Translations under genes and position numbers: made by a program
Notes under the pieces: model-generated
What the model was told of the DNA's origin: nothing
Databases searched by the model: none
The model's input: only the letters and a program-made list of their open reading frames with translations
Assembly: GCA_965153355.1 (NCBI GenBank)
Contig: OZ231127.1
Span: 92,380,001 to 92,444,000, forward strand
Direction: 5' to 3'
Length of the DNA: 64,000 nucleotides
Origin: Flaccisagitta enflata
Taxonomy: Eukaryota; Chaetognatha; Sagittoidea; Aphragmophora
In this document: positions 25,070 through 40,090 of the stretch, one piece after another
How positions within the stretch are numbered: position 1 is the stretch's first letter
Layout of the letters: every line of letters starts with the position of its first letter

Positions 25070-25615
25070 CTAATGGCGCTGTGATGGTGAGAGAAGACAT
25101 ATCTGGTAAAGCATGGGATATAGTTTCATCTTATCCTGCTTAGTATTAAACAATGTAAAACAGTGTAACAGTATTGAAAACGGATCTATGGAGTCAAGAG
25201 AGGGATAGCATGGCATCATATTCTGCGTAATGTGTGACGATTGGAAATGACCGATGGGGTTAAGAGAGGGCTAGCATGGCATCCCAATTCCTATGGGGAC
25301 CGATTTAGATTGAAAAGGCGTTTTGCATTCGGAGGCTGAGCGGAATCTGGGGTTGGGTTTTCTTTACTTAGATGGAGCTTTAATCAATTATGGCTGGAGA
25401 CGTTAAAATAGAGCGCAAAGGTTTGTTGCAGGCTTTGCAGCAAAAGTTGCTTTGAGCTTAAATCGATTGTGGCTGAAGTCCTTGACATAGGGTGCAAAAT
25501 GTTGCATCAAAAGTTGGTTACACAGAAGAGATTTGATTTCTTTATTTGCTTGAATATGGAGCTTTGATTAATTATGACTGACCATGTAAGGAAACAGTAC
25601 TAAAACTTAGTTTTG
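25070..25615. other. Diverged tandem-repeat region
   Basis: Contains paired motifs (AGAGAGGGATAGCATGGCATC / AGAGAGGGCTAGCATGGCATC; TGGAGCTTTAATCAATTATGGCTG / TGGAGCTTTGATTAATTATGACTG) roughly 70 to 190 bp apart. No gene. Confidence 0.5.
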
Positions 25616-25618
25616 TTG

Positions 25619-25876
25619 TGTGTTTCTAGTCACAGACAATCGCGTTTTAATGGGTCCCTCGGTCGCTCGCTAGATTCATTCGATTGCACCGCTCACTCCA
25701 CTCACTCGCTCTGCAACACTCCGCTTTGCTTTGCTTGCTCGCTCTGTTCATAGGGTCACTCGTTCACTTTGCTCACTTCCTTATTGAACAGTTGAAATTC
25801 ATGAACATGTGTTCACACTGAAAACGCGTTTGGGGAGAATGAACGCGTTTTTGTCTTCACTAGAACCACTCCCGAG
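25619..25876. mobile_element. GTGTTTCTAGT repeat family, copy 2
   Basis: Shares TGTTTCTAGTCA, AGACAATCG, CGGTCGCTCGCTA, ACATGTGTTCA, AACGCGTTT and CTTCACTAGAACCAC with copy 1 in the same order. Confidence 0.65.
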
Positions 25877-26059
25877 AGAGGTAAATGGCTTGAGACATGC
25901 AACTCGCAGCTCGTAAGTAGGAGTATGTAATTAGTGATGTTCAGAGTACACTAACAATGGGAAACAATGTCCCTTGTGTTTAAAATGAACATGCTATATC
26001 ACCCCTCTGTTAACTCCATTCTATCATGATTTAGTAATAATTTGTAAAAAAATTGTTCT

Positions 26060-26370
26060 CAGATCAGCAAGGGGCTAGGAGTAAGACGAGAATGAGGAGC
26101 AAGACGAGAAGGATGAGGAGCAGTAAGAGAAGCAGAAGGAGCAGGGAAAGAGATGAATGAGCAGGCAGAGCAGAAGAAGGTGCATAAGAGAAGGAGAAGG
26201 AGCAGGAAGTGAAGGAGAAGGAGCAGGAAGTGAAGGAGAAATGGCAGGAAGAGAAGGATGAGGAGCAAGGAGAAAAGAAGAAGGAGCAAGAGGAGAAGCA
26301 GAAGGAGCAGAAAGCAAAGGAGGAGGAGAAGGATGGGGACAGGAAGAGAAGGAGCAGCAGGAGGAGAGGA
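26060..26370. repeat. Purine-rich AGAAGGAGCAGGA minisatellite
   Basis: Degenerate GAAGGAGCAGGAAGTGAAG-type units. Open frames across it encode low-complexity protein. Confidence 0.8.
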
Positions 26371-26604
26371 GGGAGTTAACGCAAAAGTCAGTGGTCGATT
26401 GTTGAAGGAACAAAAAAAAGACCCTCTAGGGAGAGCCAATGAATGCTCTGAGTGTGTTTTCTTCATTAATCATCGGCCGTAAGCTGAAGGCTTGTTTTGT
26501 TTCTTTGCGAAAGTAAATGAATGAAAAATTTCCACCCTTTTCTCTTTTAGTTCTTTTGACGCTTTAATTCTTTTCTCTGTCATTTGTTTTTTCTGTTTTT
26601 TTTT

Positions 26605-27090
<486 letters not shown>

Positions 27091-27226
27091 TCTTTATTTC
27101 TATCTTTATCACTTTCCCGTGAATTTTTTTTTCAGTCGAAAGGAATATTAATCGCAGATGAAATGGAGTAACCCAGTGACGTAAGCCTTGAAAAAAAGTA
27201 TTTGGCATACTTGGTATCTAAGTAAA

Positions 27227-27315
27227 CAAGGCCACTACCAGTCGCGGACGGGGTGGCAGGGGCAGAAATGCGCGGTTTTGCACTTTCTCAACTCTACGGT
27301 GTCCGCGACTAAAAA
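27227..27315 (+). mobile_element. Minimal hairpin element lacking the microsatellite core
   Basis: AACAAGGCC, AGTCGCGGACGGGG, GGCAGGGGCAGAAATGCGCG, then GTCCGCGACT, AAAAA. The 5' motif AGTCGCGGAC and the 3' arm GTCCGCGACT are exact complements. The hairpin's left arm and the GGAC core are gone. Its 3' end abuts the next element's 5' end. Confidence 0.75.
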
Positions 27316-27696
27316 AACAAGCCCAACAGGCCAACAGTCGCGTGCTAAGTTACACAAAACTACACAACTTCATTCTACACACAACTACATAACTTCATAC
27401 TACATACTTAACATACTACATACTTACTACATACTTACATACTACATACTTACTTACATACTTACATACTTACATTATTACATACTTACCTAATTACCTA
27501 ATTACATACTTACATATTTACATACTTACATACATACATACTTACATATTTACTTACATACTTACATACATACTACATACTTACATACTTACATACATAC
27601 TTACTTACATACATACTTACATACTTACATACTTACATACTTACATACTTACATACTTACATACTTACTTACATACTTACGTACTTACATACATAC

Positions 27697-27727
<31 letters not shown>

Positions 27728-27805
27728 CATACATACATACATACAGGGCCGTATGGCAAGGGGCCGCCAGGGCCGCCATGGCGGCACCTTGTCGGGACAC
27801 ACACC

Positions 27806-28295
<490 letters not shown>

Positions 28296-28516
28296 GAGGG
28301 AGAGAAAGAGGGATTGTTTTGAACTCGATACAAAGGGGATTAGTAGAATTGACTGCCACCACGGCACTGTGCCATTCACAAATACGGCTCTCATAGTTTA
28401 GGTGGCATTACTCAAACTGATCAATCTGTGTGTTTCTACATTTCTGAACCTTTTTTTGTTGTACCTATTTACTTTATCATGAGAGACTGGTATCATCTGA
28501 ATCTTTTCTTCTAAAG

Positions 28517-28639
28517 ATGTCTGCTGGACAACGTCGTAAAGCACAATGTTCAAACTGTGATGACATTTTTGATAATGATTACGCTTCCCGTCATATGAAA
28601 AACATCACCCTATATTGGCAACACCACCCATCACATTAA
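28517..28639 (+). CDS. 40-codon zinc-finger N-terminus of a transposase, inside a hAT-like element
   Basis: ATG...TAA encoding 40 residues: MSAGQRRKAQ, then CSNCDDIFDNDYASRHMKN. The C-x2-C ... Y-x3-RH arrangement resembles the N-terminal zinc finger that precedes the catalytic part of many hAT-type transposases. No catalytic domain follows before the element ends at 28860, so this is probably the surviving first exon of an internally deleted transposon. Confidence 0.5.
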   Translation: MSAGQRRKAQCSNCDDIFDNDYASRHMKNITLYWQHHPSH

Positions 28640-28860
28640 TAATAGAGAGCTCACAACCAAGTGTGTCATTTTTAAAAGAAAATCGTCTACTGTTCTTACA
28701 TTCAAAACAAGGCATTCTTTTACTGATATGCACTGAAAATACTGTTCTCTATACATATCGAGACAAAAGATCACTAGTAAGTTAGTTGGGACACTGAGAA
28801 GTTGTTGTGACACAAATTGGGGGTGGACCCCCCAAATTCATAGCCTCCCATACGGCGCTG

Positions 28861-29830
28861 CATACATACATACATACATACATACATACTTACATACATA
28901 CATACATACATACTTAAATACTTACTTACATATTTACATACTTACATACATACTTACATACATACTTACTTGCATACTTACTTACATACTTACTTACATA
29001 CTTACTTACATACTTACATACTTACTTACATACTTACATACTTACATACTTACCTACATACTCACATACTTACTTACACACTTACATACTTACATACTTA
29101 CTTACCTACATACTTACATACTTACATACTTACATACTTACGTACTTACATGCTTACATACTTACATACTTACTTACATACTTACATACCTACATACTTA
29201 CATACTTACTTACATACTTACATACATACTCACATACTTACATACTTACCTACTTACATACTTACATACATACTTACTTACCTACATACTTACCTACACA
29301 CTTACATACTTACCTACATACTTACATACTTATGTACTTACATACTTACTTACATACTTACATACTTACATACTTACATACCTACATACTTACTTACATA
29401 CTTACTTACATACTTACTTACATACTTACTTACATACTTACCTACATACTCACATACTTACATACTTACCTACTTACATACTTACATACATACTTACATA
29501 CTTACCAACATACTTACATACTTACATACTTACATACTTACATACTTACATACATACTTACATACTTACTTACATACTTACATACTTACCTACATACTCA
29601 CATACTCACATACTTACATACTTACATACTTACATGCTTACTTACTTACATACTTACTTACATACTTACATACCTACATACTTACTTACATACTTACTTA
29701 CATACTTACATACTTACCTACATACTCACATACTTACATACTTACTTACATACTTACATACTTACTTACATACTTACATACTTACATACCTGCATACTTA
29801 CATACTTACCTACATACTCACATACTTACA
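28861..29830. repeat. CATACTTA/CATA microsatellite array
   Basis: 970 bp of TACATACTTACATACTTA units, continuing 27395-27743 across the inserted hAT. Translates as a His-Thr-Tyr-Leu repeat; not a gene. Confidence 0.97.
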
Positions 29831-30417
29831 TAACTTCATACTAGAACTTCATACTTCATAACGTCTGTCCCAAAAAAAGTTACATTCTGAACCAATAACG
29901 AGTGTCCAATAAAAAGTTGACAAAATACCCAAAATACCAAAAAATACCCAATGATACCCAAAAATACTCAAAAATATCCAAAAATACCCAAAAACACCTT
30001 AAAATACCCATACATACTTAAAAATACTCAAAAATACCCAAAAATACCTAAAAATATCTGAAAGTACCCAAAAATACCTTAAGTACCTAAAATAACTTAA
30101 GTACCCTAAAATACCCTGAAGTACCCTAAAGTACCCAGAAATACCCTAGAGTACCTTAAAATACCTTAAAAAACCTTAAAAAGTCATAATTTTAAAAACG
30201 TGATGGACATACCGACCTACCGACCGACCTACCGACCGACACGGCAAGGTGTAGAGTCGCGTGCACGCGACTAAAAATAACAACAATGATACGAACCTGC
30301 GCTTGGGCTGAAAAAAAAACAAAAACGCGCATACCACCCCTCTCCCCCCCTACCCCCCCCCCCCATCAAGTTACTTGATATGAAAAATACAGACGACGTC
30401 AACTGCTTCTTTCATTC

Positions 30418-30925
30418 TTTTTGGGCAGCGGTTCCCAAAGGGCCGACAACCTGTAGACCGCAATGGTGAACTGATATCTGTCTATCTTAGCCCTCTCGGC
30501 CTTCTCAGGCCTCAAATCAGCCCCGTCAGGCCTCAAATAAACCCTCTCACACCAACTAAGCCCTCGCGAACCTCAAATAAGCGATTTCAGCCTCTAATCG
30601 GACTTCTGGTTAGCAATTCTCAGTCCTTAAAATTAGTCAATCTTGTGCCTCAAACTCACCCTCTTAGGCTAAAATCAGACATTTTGGATCTCAAAATTAA
30701 TCCCCCAAAAAGTACCAAGAGCCCCAAATAGCCAAAGTTTGATCTCCCCAAGCTTCCGTGATAGCCCGGTTTAAGCCCGCTTTCCCAGCCCCCATAACCT
30801 TCGCAACAGACTAAATAAATTCACCAATGTGTCCTACAGACCATCAGCCTTTTGGGTCAACTGGCGTGCTCTCATCCCAAGCAGGGCGGACGGTTCCGCT
30901 GATCATGTGCGATCCTAGGATGACT
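30418..30925. mobile_element. Foldback-family element
   Basis: Starts TTTTTGGGCAGCGGTTCCCA and GGGCCGACAACCTGTAGA, then degenerate CAGGCCTCAAATCAGCCC monomers, and ends GTCCTACAGACCATCAGCC, AGCAGGGCGGACGGTTCC and TGTGCGATCCTAGGATGAC. Confidence 0.65.
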
Positions 30926-31119
30926 TGTGGTTATGTCTTCCTCCTCCATCGTCTTTCTTCCTCTCTTCTCCCCCCCCCTCCCTAGGCCCCTTTCTATATT
31001 CTCGCGCCTTTCTTTTATTCATTTCATTAATAATATTTTCGTTGCTGCGTTTTGCTCGTTAGAAACCGACTCGTGGCGACCGACTTCCTTTGAATCTCCT
31101 TTCTATCTTTTCTTTCCTG

Positions 31120-31150
31120 CTGTCTGTCTGTCTGTTTATCTGTTTTTCCT

Positions 31151-31185
<35 letters not shown>

Positions 31186-31187
31186 GC

Positions 31188-31221
<34 letters not shown>

Positions 31222-31235
31222 GTCTGTCTGTCTGT
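31120..31235. repeat. (CTGT)n microsatellite
   Basis: Pure CTGT with three interruptions, followed by TCTCTGTC-type sequence to about 31360. Confidence 0.95.
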
Positions 31236-31436
31236 TCATATCAGTTTATCTGTCACTCAGTCTCTCTGTCTCTCTGTCTCTCAGCATCTTTGTCTCTTAA
31301 TCTCTTTGTCTCTCTGTCTGTCTGACTATTTGTCTCTTTGTTTCTCTGTCTGTCTGTTTACCTTGTTGTCCGTCATTTCTCCGTTCAAATCGATAAATTT
31401 TTTTTCTTTGCTATATCTTTCTCTGGTTTCTCTGGT

Positions 31437-31742
<306 letters not shown>

Positions 31743-31803
31743 CTCTTGATTCCATGCGCCTGTTTCGAGGGCGCTTCTTTCCTTCCTCATTTCTTTTATC
31801 CCT

Positions 31804-31866
31804 AAGATTGACCAACTTCAATCAAGCTTGACCTAAGATTGACCAACTTCAATCAAGCTTGACCTA
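31804..31866. repeat. 31 bp perfect tandem duplication
   Basis: The unit containing AGATTGACCAACTTCAATCA and ending AAGCTTGACC is present twice in succession. Confidence 0.9.
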
Positions 31867-31960
31867 ATCACGACTTTTTCTTGACCCAATCATTTTCTAT
31901 AACATTTGATGTGGGACGAGAAGGAAAAGAAAAAAAACTCTTCTTCTGGTTCCAGTCAAG

Positions 31961-32210
31961 TTTTTAGTCGCGTGGTACGTGACTGTACACTCCGCTATGT
32001 CGGTTGCCAGGCGGTTGGTCGGTTGGTTGGTCGGTTGGTCGGTCGGTTGGTTGGTCGGTCGTTTGGTCGTTGGTCCTCTTTTTTACATTTTTGGCAATTT
32101 TTGGTTTTTGGAGCATACGGCTCCTGCCTAGATGCTCTGGTGACCTTCTCTAGCACTGCTCCTGCCCCCCCCCCCGCACGCGACTAGGGTAGCCATGTAT
32201 CCGGCCTTGT
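31961..32210 (-). mobile_element. Hairpin/microsatellite element, full copy
   Basis: TTTTT, AGTCGCGTGGTACGTGACT, TACACTCCGCTATG, (GGTTGGTC)n, GCTCCTGCCTAGATGCTC, GCACGCGACTAGGGTAGCC, GTATCCGGCCTTGT. Confidence 0.85.
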
Positions 32211-32770
32211 CCCTCGCTTTCTTGTCTTTTTCCTTTTTTCACCTTCTTCATTTGTTCCCTTCTCGTCTAGCACCCCGGGTAATTAGCGGAAACACAATGG
32301 GGTTTGCAGAACAACTCTATGACTGCGCAGTTGTCAGTTTTTGGTGATAGCGTTAATGTTTTAGTCTTTTTAGTTTTTTATCACAACATCATCAAAAGTT
32401 TTTTAGGCATATGCAATGTATGGACAAACCTGCAGACATCAACCAATGTATTGATCAACTAATGGAAAAATAATCTTCTTTTAATATTACAAAAATGCAT
32501 TTGAAAGCTAAATTAGTTTTTGCATCGAGACTAGTTTAATGGCCAAACGCTATGTTCCTGTACCACACATAACCTCACAGATAAAATGAAAGTGCTACCA
32601 ACTCTAAATTTTGACTGAAGAAGAAGTTTTTAAAGCAATATAAAAGTGAATAAAATGGCATCAATGGAGTTGTTGTTAAACATCATTCTATTTCAAATAA
32701 AAAGCAATATTGAGAAGGGTGCAAGGGTGGTCTTATTCTGGCATTTCATTCTTTTCCTTATGTTCTTTCT
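32211..32770. other. Unannotated sequence
   Basis: AT-rich, no repeat family or gene recognised. A short CT run follows at 32776-32802. Confidence 0.4.
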
Positions 32771-32771
32771 T

Positions 32772-32806
<35 letters not shown>

Positions 32807-32899
32807 TCATCTGTGAATGTTTCTCTTCCCTGGTTGAAGTAATATGCCACCTCAGCGATAGTAGTTCTCCTCCGCCCAGAGGCTCACCAATCAACATTC

Positions 32900-34171
<1,272 letters not shown>

Positions 34172-34364
34172 CCGTTTTTGTTATGCGAGTGAGAGTAAAG
34201 TGAGAGTGAAGGGTGAAGCAATGGCCGATATTTCGCACCAACAACCTCTTTTTATACTTTAGAGAGGCAACAGCTTTTACCTCAATTAGAGTTAAAACAT
34301 TACAGTTATGAAGTAAATACTAACCTTTTCATTTGACAAATGATCCAAATATTTGTTGGATATG

Positions 34365-34580
34365 CTAATTTACGTTTGTGTTAATAATGATCTTTTATTC
34401 GTCACGAAGACAGAGCATACTTGCATACAACACTAATAACAGCGTTTCTTAGTGTAGCCTCGATGGAAACATGTTTTTTAGAATTACCTAATCAACAAAT
34501 TTGGCGAGTGATGCTTTAATTACCTTTGTGTTAATAACGGCGTTTCTGAGCGTTGCCCCGATAGAACTTTCCACAAACAC
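34365..34580 (-). repeat. Diverged duplication with coding-like pattern
   Basis: 34425-34460 and 34525-34565 on the minus strand translate to SIEATLRNAVI and SIGATLRNAVI. Several differences fall at third codon positions. No longer frame links them to a gene. 34607-34800 is open on both strands without similarity that I recognise. Confidence 0.3.
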
Positions 34581-34844
34581 TTGTATCTTTCTTTGTCTTA
34601 TAGGCGGGTTGGACAAGACCGAGCAGGAGACGGAATATTCCCGATCTTCGTTATGAATGAACTGTCTTTGAGGACAAACGAGCCTTGGAGAGAATCGGAC
34701 GTGGATGTCTTCGTAGGAGCAAAGATGCGAAGGATACCGAGAGTCCCAAAAAGGATGCAACACGCTACAAGCCAAGGATTTACCGTGATGGTGCATGTTA
34801 GCCTGTGTAAGGGGCGGTGGGGGGATGGAGGAGGACGGGACAGA

Positions 34845-35150
<306 letters not shown>

Positions 35151-35387
35151 AGAGAGAAATGTTATCATAAAGATTCATCGTTACGATGTTTGCTCGTATG
35201 TGACATGGAAAGAGACATCCAGAGAGGGAGAAAGAGAGAAAGAGAGAGTAGAAAGAAATTTGCATAATTGTGGTTTGAGTAGATCTGAATGTTTATGCAG
35301 AACTCGTTGACTTAGAGATCATGAGATGAGGGAAAGAGTCAGAGAGAGTGAAAGGGACAGTTGACAGTTGACCAAGAAAAGGAGAAA

Positions 35388-36235
<848 letters not shown>

Positions 36236-36290
<55 letters not shown>
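36236..36290. repeat. (CT)n microsatellite
   Basis: Pure CT run. Confidence 0.96.
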
Positions 36291-36294
<4 letters not shown>

Positions 36295-36420
36295 TTTCCG
36301 TTTACAGTGGCACATTTCCTCGCCCGGTGTCGGTCCCTCGTGTTGGCCATCATGACACAATCTCTTTCCCTTCTCCATTTTCTTTTTTTTTCTGTCTATA
36401 ATTTGTGGTCGCTGTCTTTC

Positions 36421-36630
36421 TGAGTCGCATGCACGCGACTCAATTACCCATTCTATCTGTCTGTCTAGCGGTCTGTCAGTCTGTCCATTGGTCGGTCACA
36501 ACAAAAACTTTTCCGGCGTTTATGGACAACATTTGCATCACGGATCCTGTCCAAATACTTGATTGGCCTATTTCATCACTGCCCCTGCCCACTCGCAAAA
36601 CATTTGGATAGCTGTGTATCTGGACGTGTT
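36421..36630 (-). mobile_element. Hairpin/microsatellite element, diverged copy
   Basis: AGTCGCATGCACGCGACT hairpin, GTCTGTCTAGCGGTCTG core, TTTTCCGGCGTTTATGG, CACTGCCCCTGCCCACTCGC, GTGTATCTGGACG. Confidence 0.75.
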
Positions 36631-36754
36631 TTTTTCTTCTTTCTCTGCTTTTCTTTCTTCATTCTTTATATTTTGTTGCCTTCGCCTTCGTTTCCTTCCT
36701 TCGTTTGTGTAATGACTCGATCATAACAGGGGCCATCACCATCAACAACAAACA

Positions 36755-37037
<283 letters not shown>

Positions 37038-37357
37038 CAAAAGAAATCTAGGTAAAAGGGGGGGAGGGGCAGGTTTCCGAGGGAAGAACGGAGATACGGA
37101 GATACGGCCAAATGGGGATTTAATCTGTCATCGGGCTCTCCGCCTTTGGGCCGCTGCCCAAATTCAGGAATGGAAGTTGAGAGATGCAACTGCTGTTAGA
37201 CCCCGCTAGAACCGATCCTTGATCAACGAAAATTCGCCTTTGGCGGATACGAAAAATTTCGCTCCTTTCATACAGGGAGAATAACCTCAAGAAAGTAAAA
37301 ACTTATTTCTTATTCTTCAGTTTAAGACCAAGAACAGAGATTTTGGTGCATTTCTTG

Positions 37358-37508
37358 AACAAGGCCGGATACACGGTCACCAGTTGCGGACAGGTCGGCA
37401 GGGGCGGAAATGCGCGTTTTCCCACTTTTCGACTCGTGCTCACCGACCGACCGACCGACCGACGGACGGACAAAGCCTCTTATAGAGTTGCGTGTCCGCA
37501 ACTAAAAA
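37358..37508 (+). mobile_element. Hairpin/microsatellite element, AGTTGC allele
   Basis: AACAAGGCCGGATACACGG, CAGTTGCGGACAGG, GGAAATGCGCG, (GACC)n, AAAGCCTCTTATAG, hairpin AGTTGCGTGTCCGCAACT, AAAAA. The 5' motif AGTTGCGGAC complements the 3' arm GTCCGCAACT over 10 bp. Confidence 0.88.
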
Positions 37509-37527
37509 TTGTGGACCAGAGAATAAT

Positions 37528-37675
37528 AACAAGGCCGGATACACGGCAATCCAGTTGCAAACGGTTGGGCAGGAGCGGTTAGAAAACTGCTCGGAATTTT
37601 AATAAATTCGTAACCGACGTACCGACGTACCGACCGACAAAGCAAGGTGTAGAGTCGCGTGTCCGCGACTAAAAA
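37528..37675 (+). mobile_element. Hairpin/microsatellite element, tandem to the previous one
   Basis: AACAAGGCCGGATACACGG, CAGTTGCAAACGG, GACGTACCGACG core, AAGGTGTAG, hairpin AGTCGCGTGTCCGCGACT, AAAAA. It lies 19 bp after the preceding copy in the same orientation. Here the 5' motif and hairpin are mismatched, unlike other copies. Confidence 0.85.
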
Positions 37676-38432
37676 CACAAAGTTAACCACTGGAAAAGAA
37701 AAAAACGTTTTCTGAGCGACTTCTGTTTTTGAACATATCAATGATCTTGACATATCATCCAAAGTATTTGAGTTACTGACTTCTGCTTGGCTCAAACATA
37801 ACATAATTATCTAAATACATAAAACATAAGGTGTGAGTATGCCATAGTTTTGTAACTCTTAACTTTTATTCAGCCCCATTTAAGCTTGTTCACCGTGCAT
37901 CATTTCTTTTTTTTCCATGAAAAACGGACTCAAAAGTTTCATTTTCCCTCGCTTCCATTGACAATGGTTAAGAAAGAAAACTGTGGGTCCTTTGAAAGAT
38001 TATTTTGCAGGGTTCAACTGTAGTAGGTAAGGTTTATCGGGGTAAGGGTGTAAGGGAGTAAGGGGTAAAGGGTAGCGGGTACGGGGCTTTGGTTGGTTAA
38101 TTACAAGGGATAGACGTTAAGGGTGGGTCACTGCTATGACGCTGCGGGCATGGGTAACGTTGGTTCTGGATGGTTCATGTGAGGAGGCAACGGGATTTGG
38201 TAAGGTCGTTAGTGGAAGATGGTAATGACTGACTGACTGACTGACTGACTGTCGTTAGTGGAAGATGGTAATGACTGACGACGGAAAAAGGAATGGTCGT
38301 GGCGATGAAAAAAAAAAGAAAATTGTGAAAAGAACAGAACATATTTTTCCGCCCCCTCGTGTTTATATTCACCCTCTCAGACCGAAGAGTCGATCAACCC
38401 GGAGATATTTTTGGAATGATCAACAGAAAAAG
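37676..38432. other. Unannotated; G-rich stretch and short direct repeat
   Basis: 38038-38092 is GGGGTAAGGGTGTAAGGG-like with several G-runs (possible quadruplex). 38205-38275 has GTCGTTAGTGGAAGATGG twice, flanking a (TGAC)n run. GGGTTCAACTGTAG at 38010-38024 resembles the end of the MITE at 53588. Confidence 0.5.
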
Positions 38433-38436
38433 CTAA

Positions 38437-38868
38437 AAGAAGGAAGAAGGAGAAGATGAAGAAAAAGAAAAAGGAGAAGAAGAAGATGAAGATGAAGAAG
38501 AAGAAGAAGAAGAAGAAGAAGAAGAAGAAGAAGAAGAAGAAGAAGAAGAAGAAGAAGAAGAAGAAGAAGAAGAAAGAGAAAAAGAAGTAGAAGAAGAAGG
38601 AGAAGAAGCAGAAGTAGAAGTAGAAGAAGAAGAAGAAGTAGAAGAAGTAAAAGAAGAAGAAGATGAAGAGGAAGAAGAAGAAGAAGAAGAAGAAGAAGAA
38701 GAAGAAGAAGAAGAAGAAGAAGAAGAAGAAGAAGAAAAAAGAAGAAGAAGAAGAAGAAGAAGAAGAAGAAGAAGAAGAAGAAGAAAAAGAAAAAGAAAAA
38801 GAAAAAGAAGAAAAAGGAAAAGAAGAAGAAACAAAAAAGAAAAAGAAAAAGAAAAAGAAAACGAAAAA

Positions 38869-38903
<35 letters not shown>

Positions 38904-39085
38904 AGAAGAAGAAGAAGAAAAAGAAAAAGAAAAAGAAAAAGAAAAAGAAAAAGAAAAAGAAAAAGAAGAAGAGAGGAAGAAGAAAAAGAAGAAAAAGAAG
39001 AAAAAGAAGAAGAACAAAAGGAAGAAGGAAAAAGAAAAGAAAGAGAGAAAGAACGAAAGAAAGAACGAAAGAAAGAAAGAAAGAT

Positions 39086-39140
<55 letters not shown>

Positions 39141-39163
39141 AAAACGGAAAGAAAGAAAAAAGT

Positions 39164-39211
<48 letters not shown>

Positions 39212-39247
39212 AGGAAAGAAAGAAGGAAGGAAGGAAGGAAGGAAGGA

Positions 39248-39331
<84 letters not shown>

Positions 39332-39545
39332 AAAAAGAAAGAAAGAAAGAAAAAAAGAAGGAAAAGAAGGAAAGAAAGAAAAATGATGAAAAGGTAAAGA
39401 TAAAAGGATAAAAAGTTAAAAAGATAAAAAGATAGAAAGAAAAAAAAAGAAAAAAAGGAAAAGGAAGAAAAAGAGATGAAAGAAAGATAAAAAATTGAAA
39501 GACAGAAAGAAAAGATGGAAAGAAAGAAGAGAGCAGAAAGGACAG
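38437..39545. repeat. 1.1 kb GAA/GAAA purine tract
   Basis: GAA (38490-38760), AAAAGA (38780-39010) and GAAA (39050-39350) blocks. Poly-Lys/Glu on one strand and poly-Ser/Phe/Leu on the other; not genes. Confidence 0.97.
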
Positions 39546-39784
39546 TAGGATATTCAGAGGCAATAACGGGTGTGATTATCCTGAGTGAGCCCCTATGACG
39601 ACATTAAATAATGAGACGATCTTTCATCTCTCTCTCTCTCTCTCTCTCTCTCTGACCATGGGATGATGTGGTCCAACGCCTCTCAGTTCGCTGGCAACAA
39701 TGAGTTCTCCATTTGTGCATAAAAACGACTTTCAGGATGAAATTCTTTCTCCCTATTTACCCAAAGCCCCTCTCAACAGGTATT

Positions 39785-40090
39785 TATGGACAGACCAATG
39801 GACGGACGGACGGACGGGTGTATGGATGCACGAATGGACGGGCAGATGGACAGATGGATGTATGAATGGACGAATGGATGTATAAATGGACGGATGGACG
39901 GATGGACGGATGGACGGATGGACGGATAGACGGATGGATGGATGGATGGACGGATGGACGGATGGATGGATGGACAGATGGATCAGTGGATGGACATTTG
40001 GATGAACGGACAGACGGACAGACGGATGCATGTCTGGAAATTAACTCTACAGGAAGTAGGCCTTTTGGTGTCGCTGGCCAAAAAGCATAC
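39785..40090. repeat. (GGAC/GGAT)n microsatellite with foldback-family end
   Basis: GGACGGATGGAT repeat to 40027, then CTCTACAGGAAGTAGGCC and TTTTGGTGTCGCTGGCCAAAA, a diverged foldback terminus. Confidence 0.8.

Noticed and set aside
28970-29861. 287-codon His-Thr-Tyr-Leu repeat protein
   Set aside because: Translation of the CATACTTA array; open in several frames.
38038-38092. Telomere-like repeat
   Set aside because: GGGTAAGGG-like words are irregular and never form a TTAGGG array.
38433-39563. 376-codon Ser/Phe-rich and 244-codon Lys/Glu-rich proteins
   Set aside because: Translation of GAA/GAAA microsatellite on the two strands.
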